Positions 17,065 through 26,176 of a DNA stretch of 46,797 nt are shown here, piece by piece; the stretch's first letter is position 1; the number at the start of each line of letters is the position of its first letter. The position numbers and the translations under genes are program-made. Under the pieces are notes generated by a model. It was not told the origin of the DNA. It was given only the letters and a program-made list of their open reading frames with translations, and searched no databases. Source of the stretch: Porticoccus sp041581635 (lineage in GTDB: Bacteria; Pseudomonadota; Gammaproteobacteria; Pseudomonadales; Porticoccaceae); the NCBI GenBank assembly GCA_041581635.1, contig JBFICW010000020.1, positions 1 through 46,797 of the forward strand, written 5' to 3'.

Positions 17065-18939
17065 GTGGCCAAGTCCATCCCCGAGCCTGATCACCCTGAA
17101 ATGTCTGGGTTAGAGGTTTATATAAGGCTGCTTTCCTATCTAAAGCGTTACCTCGGCATTTTTTTACTGAGTATTTTTGGGTTAATCCTATTTTCCTCGA
17201 TGGAAATTGCCTTTGTAGATCTATTCGGCTACACCATTAATGCCATTAATACCTTGGCCGGTACCGAGGCAACCAGCGCTGTACCCACGCTGAGTGTCGA
17301 TAATGGTTTTACCGCGAGTTTGGCCCGGCTGATCGGTGGTGACAATGCAGTCATGGAAAGTCGTTGGATTATTCCGGTCCTGATGTTTTGTATTGCCGTC
17401 GTCAGGGGCGTTGGCTTTTTCGTGGGTGGTTATTGCATGACCTACGTGGCTCAGGTTCTGGTCTACAATTTGCGGACTGAAATATTTAACAAATATACCC
17501 GTTTGCCGAGCAGTTATTTTGACGCGAGCATGTCTGGACACCTGGTATCCCGCGTAACCTTTCACGTATCTCAAGTCACCCATGCTGCCACGAGCTCGTT
17601 GAAGATTATTATTCGCGAAGGAGCCTTGGTAATTGGCCTGATTGGTTACCTGTTTTATATAAACTGGCGGTTGGCGGCTATTTTTATTGTTGTGTTACCT
17701 ATCATTGGATTAGTGGTCACTACCATTAGTAAACGTTTCAGGTTGCTGAGCCGGCGTATACAGTCATCGATTGGCGATGTGACTCATGTGACCCAGGAAG
17801 TGGTGAGTGGTTACCGTGAAATGCACCTCTACGGTGGTGTGGAATATGAGCGCCAACGTATGCACGAGGCCAGTAAGTATACCCGTCGCCAACATATGAA
17901 AATGGCCATTGCTGAGGGTATCAGTTCTCCCGTTATACAAATGTTGGTGGCGATGTCACTTTCATTTTTGATGTGGCTGGCGCTGGATCCCGCTGTTTTA
18001 GCCAACATGAGTGGCGGTGAATTTGTTAAATTTTTGGGTTCGGCAGCATTGCTGGCCAAACCCATTCGGCAACTGTCAGAAGTGAACAGCAGTATTCAGC
18101 GGGGAGTCGCGGCCGCAGGAACGCTCTTTGCGACACTGGATGAAGTGGATGAACCCGATACAGGAAACATCGAAAGAGATAAGGTCGAAGGCTTCTTTCA
18201 ATTTAAAGGTGTTAGCTTTGCCTATTCACCAGAAGCCGGTAATGTATTGAATGGCATTGATCTGGAGGTTGCGCCAGGGGAAACGATTGCACTGGTTGGT
18301 CAGTCGGGAAGTGGTAAGACTACGTTAGTGAGTTTGATTCCTCGGTTTTACTGTCATGGCGAAGGAGAAATCCTACTGGATGGCACGGATGTCAATGACT
18401 ACAAACTGGACAACCTCCGCCATCATATAGCGCTGGTGTCGCAAAATGTAACGCTGTTTAACGACACGGTCTATAACAATATTGCCTATGGCGCTCTTGC
18501 TGAACGCTCCCCCGACGAGGTGCGTGCAGCGGCGAAAGCAGCCCACGCATTGGAGTTCATCGAACAGTTACCCAACGGTTTTGACACCTCTATCGGTGAC
18601 GAAGGAGTGATGCTGTCTGGTGGACAGCGACAGCGTTTGGCCATTGCCCGGGCCCTGCTAAAAAATGCGCCAATATTGATACTCGACGAGGCAACGTCAG
18701 CACTTGATACTGAATCTGAACGTTACATTCAAGATGCCCTGGAGGAGGTGATGGAGGGGAGGACAACCTTCGTTATTGCGCACCGTTTAAGTACCATCGA
18801 GAACGCTGACCGCATTCTGGTGATGGACAAAGGGAAAATTGTCGAGCAGGGTAACCACGAAGAATTATTGGCATTAAATGGCCGCTATTCAAAGCTTCAT
18901 AGTAAGCAGTTCGCCGATGATGCTGAGCCATTGTCATGA
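17065..18939 (+). CDS. msbA: Lipid A export ABC transporter MsbA
   Basis: A 624-residue fused permease-ATPase that flips core-lipid A across the inner membrane. An N-terminal six-helix domain is followed by an ATPase with Walker A GQSGSGKTTL, signature LSGGQRQRLAIARAL, Walker B ILILDEATSALD and H-loop IAHRLSTIE. It is longer than E. coli MsbA (582), mainly through about 30 extra residues in the first periplasmic loop (about residues 62-95). The start is GTG, nine bases after exbD. Being directly before lpxK, as in E. coli, confirms the specific identity among ABC exporters. Confidence 0.95.
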   Translation: MAKSIPEPDHPEMSGLEVYIRLLSYLKRYLGIFLLSIFGLILFSSMEIAFVDLFGYTINAINTLAGTEATSAVPTLSVDNGFTASLARLIGGDNAVMESRWIIPVLMFCIAVVRGVGFFVGGYCMTYVAQVLVYNLRTEIFNKYTRLPSSYFDASMSGHLVSRVTFHVSQVTHAATSSLKIIIREGALVIGLIGYLFYINWRLAAIFIVVLPIIGLVVTTISKRFRLLSRRIQSSIGDVTHVTQEVVSGYREMHLYGGVEYERQRMHEASKYTRRQHMKMAIAEGISSPVIQMLVAMSLSFLMWLALDPAVLANMSGGEFVKFLGSAALLAKPIRQLSEVNSSIQRGVAAAGTLFATLDEVDEPDTGNIERDKVEGFFQFKGVSFAYSPEAGNVLNGIDLEVAPGETIALVGQSGSGKTTLVSLIPRFYCHGEGEILLDGTDVNDYKLDNLRHHIALVSQNVTLFNDTVYNNIAYGALAERSPDEVRAAAKAAHALEFIEQLPNGFDTSIGDEGVMLSGGQRQRLAIARALLKNAPILILDEATSALDTESERYIQDALEEVMEGRTTFVIAHRLSTIENADRILVMDKGKIVEQGNHEELLALNGRYSKLHSKQFADDAEPLS

Positions 18940-18954
18940 TCTTCAGCTAACTCT

Positions 18955-19998
18955 ATGAGCTTTTCTCATTCACTTGAAAAAGCATGGAACCGTCCTGTTA
19001 GTTGGGCGCTTCTATTATTACCCCTGTCCTGGGTGTTTCGTTTTGTCGCCTGCCTTCGACGTAATTTCTATCAGCGACTATCACCGAAGAAACCCCTGAG
19101 TGTCCCGGTGGTGGTCGTGGGGAATATCAGCGTAGGTGGTACGGGTAAGACCCCATTATTAATTTCGTTAGTGAATTGGTTGTCAGAACAAGGTTACCGG
19201 CCTGGTGTCATCAGCCGTGGGTACGGAGGAAATGCTTCTCATTATCCTATGTTTGTTACTCCAGAATCAGCGGCTAAAGAGGTGGGAGATGAACCGCTAT
19301 TATTGGCTGGTGCATGCCCGGTTGTCATAGATCCCGATCGTTACAGGGCGGCTCAATCGTTACTTGCGCAGACCGACTGTAATCTGATTCTGAGTGATGA
19401 TGGTCTGCAACATTATCGGCTGCCTCGGGATGTTGAAATTGTCGTTGTGGATGGTGAAAGGGGCTTTGGCAATGGCCAGTGTCTTCCTGCCGGGCCGCTA
19501 AGGGAGCCTGTAGGTCGCTTAAAGTCTGTGGATTTTATTCTGGTTAACGGCAGCAACAAAGGTTGTGTTATCAATCGCGCCTACAGTCTTTCTATAAAGC
19601 CCAAGCAGTTAAGGCACCTGGCTTCGGGTGAGGTATGTGACGTTACTGCGTACGAAAATATAGAGGGTCAGGCCGATGGCTTTAAACTACCACAGTGGCA
19701 ATTTGGTAGAGCGGTCCATGCTGTTGCCGGTATTGGCAATCCTCATCGATTTGTCACTACACTCGAACAGTTAGGCTTTGATGTTCAACTTCATGCCTGG
19801 CCCGATCATCATAACTTTGAAGGTGACGAATTATTATTTGAGGATGCCCTGCCGGTGATCATTACAGCTAAAGATGCAGTAAAGTGTCATGGACTAGCAA
19901 ATGATAACGTGTGGGTGCTTGATATTTCTGCCGTGCCAGAGGCTGAATTTCTTGAGAAACTCAATGATCGCGTTTCTCATATGAACAAAACCATTTAA
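18955..19998 (+). CDS. lpxK: Tetraacyldisaccharide 4'-kinase LpxK
   Basis: A 347-residue membrane-associated kinase that phosphorylates the 4' position of the lipid A disaccharide. The P-loop is VGNISVGGTGKTPLL; further conserved blocks are GVISRGYGG, GDEPLLLA, ILSDDGLQHYRL and AGIGNPHRF. It starts 15 bp after the msbA stop, and the kinase product feeds the MsbA substrate. Confidence 0.96.
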   Translation: MSFSHSLEKAWNRPVSWALLLLPLSWVFRFVACLRRNFYQRLSPKKPLSVPVVVVGNISVGGTGKTPLLISLVNWLSEQGYRPGVISRGYGGNASHYPMFVTPESAAKEVGDEPLLLAGACPVVIDPDRYRAAQSLLAQTDCNLILSDDGLQHYRLPRDVEIVVVDGERGFGNGQCLPAGPLREPVGRLKSVDFILVNGSNKGCVINRAYSLSIKPKQLRHLASGEVCDVTAYENIEGQADGFKLPQWQFGRAVHAVAGIGNPHRFVTTLEQLGFDVQLHAWPDHHNFEGDELLFEDALPVIITAKDAVKCHGLANDNVWVLDISAVPEAEFLEKLNDRVSHMNKTI

Positions 19999-20031
19999 CT
20001 GAACAAATTTAAAAAGAGTCGTTAGGTCGCC

Positions 20032-20799
20032 ATGGATTTTACCGTTGTCATCCCCGCCCGTTTTTCTTCTACTCGCTTGCCGGGTAAACCGCTAAAAGAT
20101 ATTGCTGGAAAGTCCATGATCCAGCGGGTTTACGAGCAGGCAAATAAAAGTAATGCCACACAGGTACTCGTTGCCACTGACGATCAACGCGTTGCGGACG
20201 AAGTGATCAGTTTTGGTGGCGAGGTCTGTATGACCTCTGCCGAGCATCAGTCCGGCACCGACAGGTTACAGGAGGTGGCCAGCCAGTATGGTTTTGCCGA
20301 TGATCATATTATTGTCAATGTACAAGGTGATGAGCCTTTGATTCCGCCGAACGTGATCAATCAGGTGGCTGAAAACTTAAGCCAATACCAGAGTGCAGGC
20401 GTATCAACACTCTGTGAACCTATCGAGAGCGATGCTGATTTCGCTAACCCCAATATTGTAAAGGTGGTCGCAGATCATCAGGGGATGGCGCTGTATTTCA
20501 GTCGCGCCCCCATACCCTGGCCGCGCGACCACGAAAACCAGAAAGTCACCGGTATGTCTTCAATTGTTCAACCCATGCGACATATAGGTATTTATGCCTA
20601 TCGGGTGGCGATGTTAAATCATTTTATTCATTGGCCCATTGCGCCGATAGAAGCCGTTGAATGTCTGGAACAACTCCGATTCATGTGGAACGGTGAGCGT
20701 ATTCATGTAGCCCAGGCTGAAGCGCTGGTGCCCGGTGGTGTGGATACCGAAGAGGATCTACAGCGAGTGGTCAGTCTGCTGAAAGCGGGGCAACACTGA
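20032..20799 (+). CDS. kdsB: CMP-Kdo synthetase KdsB
   Basis: A 255-residue cytidylyltransferase that activates Kdo with CTP for transfer to lipid A. Visible are the nucleotide-binding VIPARFSSTRLPGKPL at the N-terminus, HQSGTDRLQEV, VNVQGDEPLIPP and ISIKRPIPWPR-like FSRAPIPWPRD. It lies 33 bp after lpxK, with AGG before the ATG, and its last base is the first base of the phosphatase gene start. Confidence 0.96.
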   Translation: MDFTVVIPARFSSTRLPGKPLKDIAGKSMIQRVYEQANKSNATQVLVATDDQRVADEVISFGGEVCMTSAEHQSGTDRLQEVASQYGFADDHIIVNVQGDEPLIPPNVINQVAENLSQYQSAGVSTLCEPIESDADFANPNIVKVVADHQGMALYFSRAPIPWPRDHENQKVTGMSSIVQPMRHIGIYAYRVAMLNHFIHWPIAPIEAVECLEQLRFMWNGERIHVAQAEALVPGGVDTEEDLQRVVSLLKAGQH

Positions 20800-21272
20800 T
20801 GCCGGTGAAAATCTTATTTGTATGTTTGGGTAATATCTGTCGATCGCCAACCGCGCACGGAATTTTTGAGAAGATGGTTGCTGAATCGGGTTTACAGGAT
20901 GCAATTTCCGTTGAATCGGCGGGCACCGGTGACTGGCATATTGGCAAATCTCCCGACCCAAGGGCGAGCGTGGCGGCATTATCGCGCAATCACGATCTCA
21001 GCCATTTGCGAGCCCGCCAAGTGCGGCCTGAAGATTTTTACGAATTTGATTATATCCTGGCGATGGACAACCAGAACCTCTGGGATCTTCAAGCATTGGC
21101 ACTACCAGACTTTAACGGGCATCTTGGTCTGTTTCTGGATTTTGGTACCAGTGGCCTACAGGAAGTTCCCGATCCTTATTCTGGTGGAGAAGAGGGGTTT
21201 GAGCTCGTTCTCGATCTGGTCGAGAACGCATCCCGGGGACTGCTTGACCACCTGCGAGACCAATTGAACTGA
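20799..21272 (+). CDS. Low-molecular-weight protein-tyrosine phosphatase
   Basis: A 157-residue Wzb/YwlE-type phosphatase. The N-terminal P-loop VCLGNICRSPTAHG contains the nucleophile Cys and the Arg of the C-x5-R signature; the general-acid loop is VPDPYSGGEEGF. It overlaps the kdsB stop and runs into the murB start (TGATG), so translation is coupled on both sides. The substrate cannot be told; the setting inside an LPS and peptidoglycan precursor operon suggests an envelope-polysaccharide role, but no tyrosine kinase gene is visible here. Confidence 0.93.
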   Translation: MPVKILFVCLGNICRSPTAHGIFEKMVAESGLQDAISVESAGTGDWHIGKSPDPRASVAALSRNHDLSHLRARQVRPEDFYEFDYILAMDNQNLWDLQALALPDFNGHLGLFLDFGTSGLQEVPDPYSGGEEGFELVLDLVENASRGLLDHLRDQLN

Positions 21273-22291
21273 TGTTGAACGTTCAAGAACAGGTTTCTCT
21301 CAAGCCATACAACACACTTGCACTACCGTCATTGGCGGAGTATTTCTGCCGAGTGAATAGCGACGAAGGGTTGTCTGAAGCGCTGGCTTGGGCTGGAAAT
21401 CATCGATACCCCGTCACACTACTCGGTGGTGGGAGCAATGTCGTACTCGCCGGTAATTTGTCGGGGCTTGTGATTCAAATGGCCATTCCCGGTATCGAGC
21501 TCATTTCAGAAAATGGTCACCAGCGAAGAGTCAGAGTCGGTGCGGGTGAAAACTGGCATCAATTGGTGGTTTATGCCCTGGAGCATGGCTGGTTTGGCCT
21601 GGAAAACTTATCACTCATCCCCGGGCTGGCTGGTGCGGCTCCAGTTCAAAATATTGGTGCCTACGGTGTCGAATTAAGTGAGCGTTTTCAATCTCTGGAG
21701 GCCACTCATCTCAATACTGGAGAGCGGCATGTGATGTCGAGCTCCGACTGCAAATTTGCTTATCGAGATAGCTTTTTTAAGGGAAAGGGGCGTGACCAAT
21801 ATGCCATTACCGCCATTACTCTTAATCTGTCCGCCAAGCCCGACCTTCACATTGAATACCCCGCGTTACAACAGGCTATAGATGCGTCGTCCGAAACTGA
21901 ATTAACGCCCAAAAGGGTGTCTGATATTGTCTGCGATATTCGCAGAAGTAAACTCCCCGACCCCGACGTTATTCCCAATGCCGGGAGTTTCTTTAAAAAC
22001 CCGATTGTCAGTAAAGATGTGGCCGCTAAATTAATCTACCACTACCCGGAATTAGTGAGCTATCCTCTCGCCGATAACCTAGTGAAACTAGCCGCAGGGT
22101 GGCTTATTGACCAAGCGGGCTGGAAGGGATTTGAGCGAGATGGTGTCGGTGTTTACAACCAGCAATCATTAGTGCTGGTTAATAGGGGTGGCTCGTGTGA
22201 CGCACTGATGTCACTGGTTGTTGATATTCAATCGTCAGTGATGAGTAAGTTTGGTATTACTCTTGACATTGAACCCCGTGTCTATCGTTAA
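21272..22291 (+). CDS. murB: UDP-N-acetylenolpyruvoylglucosamine reductase MurB
   Basis: A 339-residue FAD enzyme that reduces UDP-GlcNAc-enolpyruvate to UDP-MurNAc. FAD-binding residues are in TLLGGGSNVVLAG and IPGLAGAAPVQNIGAYGVEL. The catalytic serine is in NAGSFFKNP and the conserved glutamate in the closing DIEPRVYR. It has the long type I form with the extra domain, as in E. coli. It is last of the envelope run; 161 bp separate it from uvrY. Confidence 0.97.
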   Translation: MLNVQEQVSLKPYNTLALPSLAEYFCRVNSDEGLSEALAWAGNHRYPVTLLGGGSNVVLAGNLSGLVIQMAIPGIELISENGHQRRVRVGAGENWHQLVVYALEHGWFGLENLSLIPGLAGAAPVQNIGAYGVELSERFQSLEATHLNTGERHVMSSSDCKFAYRDSFFKGKGRDQYAITAITLNLSAKPDLHIEYPALQQAIDASSETELTPKRVSDIVCDIRRSKLPDPDVIPNAGSFFKNPIVSKDVAAKLIYHYPELVSYPLADNLVKLAAGWLIDQAGWKGFERDGVGVYNQQSLVLVNRGGSCDALMSLVVDIQSSVMSKFGITLDIEPRVYR

Positions 22292-22452
22292 TTGATTCTC
22301 CTCAGTTAAGCCGTGCCATTTGAGACCTCTTATTAGCCGCTCAAACCAAAAAATAAAACAGAATTACAACAAATAACCGTTTGGACTTCTATTCTGTAGC
22401 CAATAAAAAGCGTCGGTGATAGTCTTTCAATAGAAACAGGGATAGCGGGTGT

Positions 22453-23118
22453 ATGACTGAAAGACAAGCACTGAAAACAGTCTTGGTTGTGGACGATCAC
22501 GACTTGATCCGACTAGGAATCTGTCGATTGCTAGCCGAAGTGCCCGGTATCACCGTGGTCGATCAGGCATCGAGTGGTGAGGATGCCGTGTCACTGGTTA
22601 GAAAGCTAAGGCCCGATATCGTGTTTATGGATATTCGCATGCCGGGTATTGGTGGACTAGAGGCTACCCAACGGATTCTTGCGCAAAATTCAGATACCAA
22701 AGTGATCGTCGTCAGTGCATTTAATGATGAGGTTTATCCTGCCACACTGCTGAAGGCCGGTGCCGCTGGTTATATCACCAAGAACACCGATAGCGATGAA
22801 ATTAAGGTGGCGGTGCAAACCGTGTTGTCGGGCAATGTTTATATTAGTCCCCAACTGGCTCAAATGTTGGTTGTAAACGGCCTCTCCAACCACGCCAAAT
22901 CTCCCTTGTCCGAACTTTCTCAGCGTGAATTACAGATAGCGGAGTTAATCACGAGAGGTAAGCGAGCCAATGACGTGGCTGAGACATTGAGCATTAGTCC
23001 AAAGACGATCAATACCTATAAGTATCGAATCTATGAAAAGCTTGGCGTGACTAACGATGTTGAACTGACGTTGGCGGCCGTTAAATATGGTCTGGTCGAT
23101 CCCTCCGAAGTCATTTAA
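22453..23118 (+). CDS. uvrY: UvrY/GacA-type response regulator
   Basis: A 221-residue NarL/FixJ-type regulator. The receiver has the acidic pair VVDDHD, the phosphorylated Asp in DIVFMDIRMPG and the conserved Lys in AAGYITKNTD. The C-terminal LuxR helix-turn-helix includes LSQRELQIAELITRGKRAND and LSISPKTINTYKYRIYEKLG. Its position directly before uvrC identifies it as UvrY/GacA, the partner of the BarA/GacS kinase that activates csrB/rsm-type small RNAs controlling carbon flux, motility and biofilm. The cognate kinase is not in the window. Confidence 0.95.
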   Translation: MTERQALKTVLVVDDHDLIRLGICRLLAEVPGITVVDQASSGEDAVSLVRKLRPDIVFMDIRMPGIGGLEATQRILAQNSDTKVIVVSAFNDEVYPATLLKAGAAGYITKNTDSDEIKVAVQTVLSGNVYISPQLAQMLVVNGLSNHAKSPLSELSQRELQIAELITRGKRANDVAETLSISPKTINTYKYRIYEKLGVTNDVELTLAAVKYGLVDPSEVI

Positions 23119-23180
23119 TGCCCATTTCAATGGTTTGATTTAACCCTTAAAACCAGCCCTTTAATTTAACCCAGTGTAGA

Positions 23181-25025
23181 ATGGCACCTATGCCATTTGA
23201 TCATCAATCATTTCTTAAGCAGCTGACCCAACGGCCTGGCATCTATCAGATGTTAGGCGAGGGTGGCGCACTGCTTTACGTGGGCAAAGCTAAAAACCTT
23301 CGCAAGCGCGTTGCCAGTTATTTTAGAAATACGGGGTTGTCGCCCAAGACCGTGGCATTGGTTCGTCGTATTGTCGATATTGAAGTGACGGTGACGCAAA
23401 CTGAAGTTGAGGCGCTGTTGCTAGAGCAGAACCTGATTAAGCAGAACCATCCACCCTTCAATATTCTGTTGAGAGATGACAAGTCATACCCGTATATATT
23501 TCTCTCCGATCAAGATACCTATCCCCGGCTCGCCTTTCACCGCGGAAGCAAAAAAAAGAAGGGGAGTTATTTTGGCCCTTTTCCCAGTGTCCAGGCTGTC
23601 CGTGAAAGTATGAATTTCTTGCAGAAAACCTTTCAGGTTCGACAGTGCGAGGACAGTTTTTTCAAAAATCGATCCCGACCCTGTTTGCAGTATCAAATCA
23701 AGCGTTGCACCGGCCCCTGTGTGGAGCTTGTCAGCCCGGATGCCTACCAGCGCGATGTTCGGCATACCCGCATGTTTCTCGAGGGGAAAAGCGACAAGCT
23801 GATTCGTGAGCTGCAACAGGATATGGATGCCGCCTCCGAACAATTAGCTTTTGAAAAGGCGGCCGTACTTAGAGACCAACTGACGGCACTGCGAAAAATT
23901 CAAGCTGAACAGGTGGTCGAATCGGGGAGTGGCTGTATTGATGTATTGGCCGCCGCACTGGAGGGCGATCAAGGCTGTATACATGCGCTGTATATCCGCG
24001 AGGGACGTATTCTTGGCAGCCGCAGTTTTTACCCCAAGGTGCCGCTGGCGGTAGATCCTGCCGAAGTGCTCGACAACTTTGTACCCCAATACTATTTGCG
24101 AGAGGGTGCGCGTGGCGATTTTCCAAAAGAAATTGTGGTCAATCAAAAACTGGCCGACAGCGCATTGCTGATGTCGGCCATATCCACAGTGGCGGGTAAA
24201 AAAGTACTGTTAAAACATCGCGGCCGAAGCACCCGTGCAAAGTGGACAGACCTGGCGGAGCGAACGGCACAGCAAAACCTCAACAGTCGAATGGCATCGA
24301 AGCAAAATATCATGCAGCGGTTAGAGGCCTTGCAGGAATCGCTGGGGCTGGATGAACGCCCCGAGCGACTGGAGTGTTTTGATATTAGCCATAGTAGCGG
24401 TGAAGCTACCGTGGCATCCTGTGTCGTATTCGATAGCAATGGCCCGCTGAAATCAGATTATCGCCGCCTGAACATTCAAGATGTCACCGCCGGTGATGAT
24501 TATGCCGCCATGGAGCAGGCGTTAACTCGCCGCTATACACGGTTGAAGAAGGGCGAGGGGAAATTGCCCGACATATTGTTGATCGACGGCGGCAAAGGGC
24601 AGCTTCGACGGGCTGTGGCCGTCCTGGAAGAGTTGGGTATCGTCGGTGTTCAAATTGTCGGTGTGGCCAAGGGAAAAACCCGAAAGGCCGGTTTTGAAAC
24701 CTTGCTACTATCACAGCATATTGATGGCCGTGATAGCGAAGTCGAATTGGAAGTACAGGCATCCGTACTGCTACTTATCCAACAGATCAGGGACGAGGCG
24801 CACCGGTTTGCCATTACCGGGCACCGGCAACGTCGCGATCAAAAGCGTCGAACCTCAACACTTGAAGGCATCGATGGGGTGGGGCCCAAACGTCGTAGAG
24901 AGTTATTGCGATTCTTTGGTGGTGTCAAAGAAGTGGAGCGGGCATCCGTTGCAGAGCTAATGCGCGTACCCGGTATTAACAAGAAAGTGGCTGAGGCTAT
25001 TTACAGTGCTCTCCACAATGAGTAA
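23181..25025 (+). CDS. uvrC: Excinuclease ABC subunit UvrC
   Basis: The 614-residue dual-incision nuclease of nucleotide excision repair. The GIY-YIG domain (GIYQMLGEGGALLYVGKAKN) makes the 3' cut. A Cys cluster region and UVR domain (about 205-240) bind UvrB. The RNase H-like domain (ECFDISHSSGEATVASCV, with later LLIDGGKGQL) makes the 5' cut. A helix-hairpin-helix pair ends the protein (IDGVGPKRRRELLRFFGG ... VPGINKKVAEAIY). Starts at 23181 or 23190 are equally possible; neither has a clear ribosome site. Confidence 0.97.
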   Translation: MAPMPFDHQSFLKQLTQRPGIYQMLGEGGALLYVGKAKNLRKRVASYFRNTGLSPKTVALVRRIVDIEVTVTQTEVEALLLEQNLIKQNHPPFNILLRDDKSYPYIFLSDQDTYPRLAFHRGSKKKKGSYFGPFPSVQAVRESMNFLQKTFQVRQCEDSFFKNRSRPCLQYQIKRCTGPCVELVSPDAYQRDVRHTRMFLEGKSDKLIRELQQDMDAASEQLAFEKAAVLRDQLTALRKIQAEQVVESGSGCIDVLAAALEGDQGCIHALYIREGRILGSRSFYPKVPLAVDPAEVLDNFVPQYYLREGARGDFPKEIVVNQKLADSALLMSAISTVAGKKVLLKHRGRSTRAKWTDLAERTAQQNLNSRMASKQNIMQRLEALQESLGLDERPERLECFDISHSSGEATVASCVVFDSNGPLKSDYRRLNIQDVTAGDDYAAMEQALTRRYTRLKKGEGKLPDILLIDGGKGQLRRAVAVLEELGIVGVQIVGVAKGKTRKAGFETLLLSQHIDGRDSEVELEVQASVLLLIQQIRDEAHRFAITGHRQRRDQKRRTSTLEGIDGVGPKRRRELLRFFGGVKEVERASVAELMRVPGINKKVAEAIYSALHNE

Positions 25026-25065
25026 GTTTACCCTGTTGTAACTAAGGCGCAGTTGTAGTCATCTT

Positions 25066-25656
25066 ATGTGGAATCTACCCAATATACTCACACTCATGCG
25101 GATCGCTCTGATCCCAATTCTTATCACGGTTTTTTACCTGCCGTGGGAATGGCATCACATCGCCAGCGCAGCCATTTTTGGCGTTGCCGCAATGACAGAC
25201 TGGCTCGATGGATACCTGGCTCGAAAACTGAACCAATTTACCCCGTTCGGTGCCTTTCTCGACCCGGTAGCGGATAAACTGATTGTCGCCGCTGCACTTG
25301 TTTTATTATTGGAGACACATCCAACGCCCTTGTTTGCATTGCCAGCCATTGTGATTATCAGTCGAGAAATTGTCATCTCAGCCCTGCGCGAATGGATGGC
25401 CGAGTTGGGTGCTCGCACCAGCGTGGCCGTATCCTATGTGGGGAAAATCAAAACCACTCTGCAAATGATCGCCATTGCCGTATTGTTAGCGGTCGACCCC
25501 GTGGCCTATCCAGTCTTCGACCAGTTTGGTATTGGGCTGTTATATATCGCAGCATTACTCACATTGTGGTCGATGGTGATTTACCTGAAGGCCGCCTGGC
25601 CGGAGTTTTCCAGAGTGCCAGAACAGAGCAGTGAGAAAGGGGGAGAGTCGAACTAA
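25066..25656 (+). CDS. pgsA: Phosphatidylglycerophosphate synthase PgsA
   Basis: A 196-residue inner-membrane enzyme that joins CDP-diacylglycerol and glycerol-3-phosphate, the committed step to phosphatidylglycerol and cardiolipin. The CDP-alcohol phosphotransferase signature is complete, from DWLDGYLAR through GAFLDPVADK. The N-terminus NLPNILTLMRIALIP and ISREIVISALREWMAELG are typical. It follows uvrC by 40 bp, as in E. coli. Confidence 0.97.
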   Translation: MWNLPNILTLMRIALIPILITVFYLPWEWHHIASAAIFGVAAMTDWLDGYLARKLNQFTPFGAFLDPVADKLIVAAALVLLLETHPTPLFALPAIVIISREIVISALREWMAELGARTSVAVSYVGKIKTTLQMIAIAVLLAVDPVAYPVFDQFGIGLLYIAALLTLWSMVIYLKAAWPEFSRVPEQSSEKGGESN

Positions 25657-25765
25657 TTTCAGTAAGGTGGCAATAATGGGTTGATTCTCTCGTTTGAATC
25701 CATAGAATAGCCGCCTTCGTTACTGTTCAAAGAAGTACCTGCCGGATACAATCCAGCATCAAAAA

Positions 25766-25839
<74 letters not shown>

Positions 25840-25926
25840 TTTTCAGACATACAACGTCAAGCTATTCTGGTTGAAAATCAGCGTAGTAAAACCAGCAACG
25901 ATTGCTGGTGAGTCCATCCTTCCAAT

Positions 25927-26013
25927 GCCCGGATGGCGAAATTGGTAGACGCAAGGGATTTAAAATCCCTCGGCTTAACGGCCGTGCCGGTTCGATTCCG
26001 GCTCCGGGCACCA
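25927..26013 (+). tRNA. tRNA-Leu (UAA)
   Basis: An 87-base class II tRNA with encoded CCA: acceptor GCCCGGA/TCCGGGC, anticodon TAA in loop TTTAAAA with stem AGGGA/TCCCT, a long variable arm, and T-arm GCCGG-TTCGATT-CCGGC. It is the counterpart of E. coli leuZ. Its 3' end is the insertion site of the downstream integrative element. Confidence 0.97.
25990..26013 (+). other. Presumed attachment site (left junction)
   Basis: The 3' end of the tRNA-Leu gene, followed 163 bp later by an integrase reading away from it: the standard arrangement for tRNA-targeting P4-type integrases. The gene remains intact through CCA. I could not find the matching direct repeat downstream in the window, so the core length is unknown. 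Confidence 0.55.
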
Positions 26014-26126
26014 TCTTACCGTACAACAACATCCTATAATGTCCACAAACCCTAGTGTTTATAAGGTTTTCTGCGTTTTATTGTCCAGTACAGTCTCGAG
26101 TCGTCTATTGCAATCCTGTTGAATAT

Positions 26127-26174
26127 GTTGGTATCTTAGTTGGTATCTTGGTTCAATTTGAGTTGGATACCAAC
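26127..26174. repeat. Three GTTGGTATC boxes before integrase
   Basis: GTTGGTATC occurs at 26127-26135 and 26139-26147 as a direct repeat with 12-bp period, and inverted at 26166-26174. The last forms a small palindrome (GTTGG-ATA-CCAAC) ending three bases before the integrase ATG. These are likely integrase arm sites or an autoregulatory operator. Confidence 0.6.
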
Positions 26175-26176
26175 AA

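Noticed and set aside
23484..24762. Several 85-119-residue open frames opposite uvrC
   Set aside because: They mirror uvrC coding bias, have no ribosome sites and match no family.
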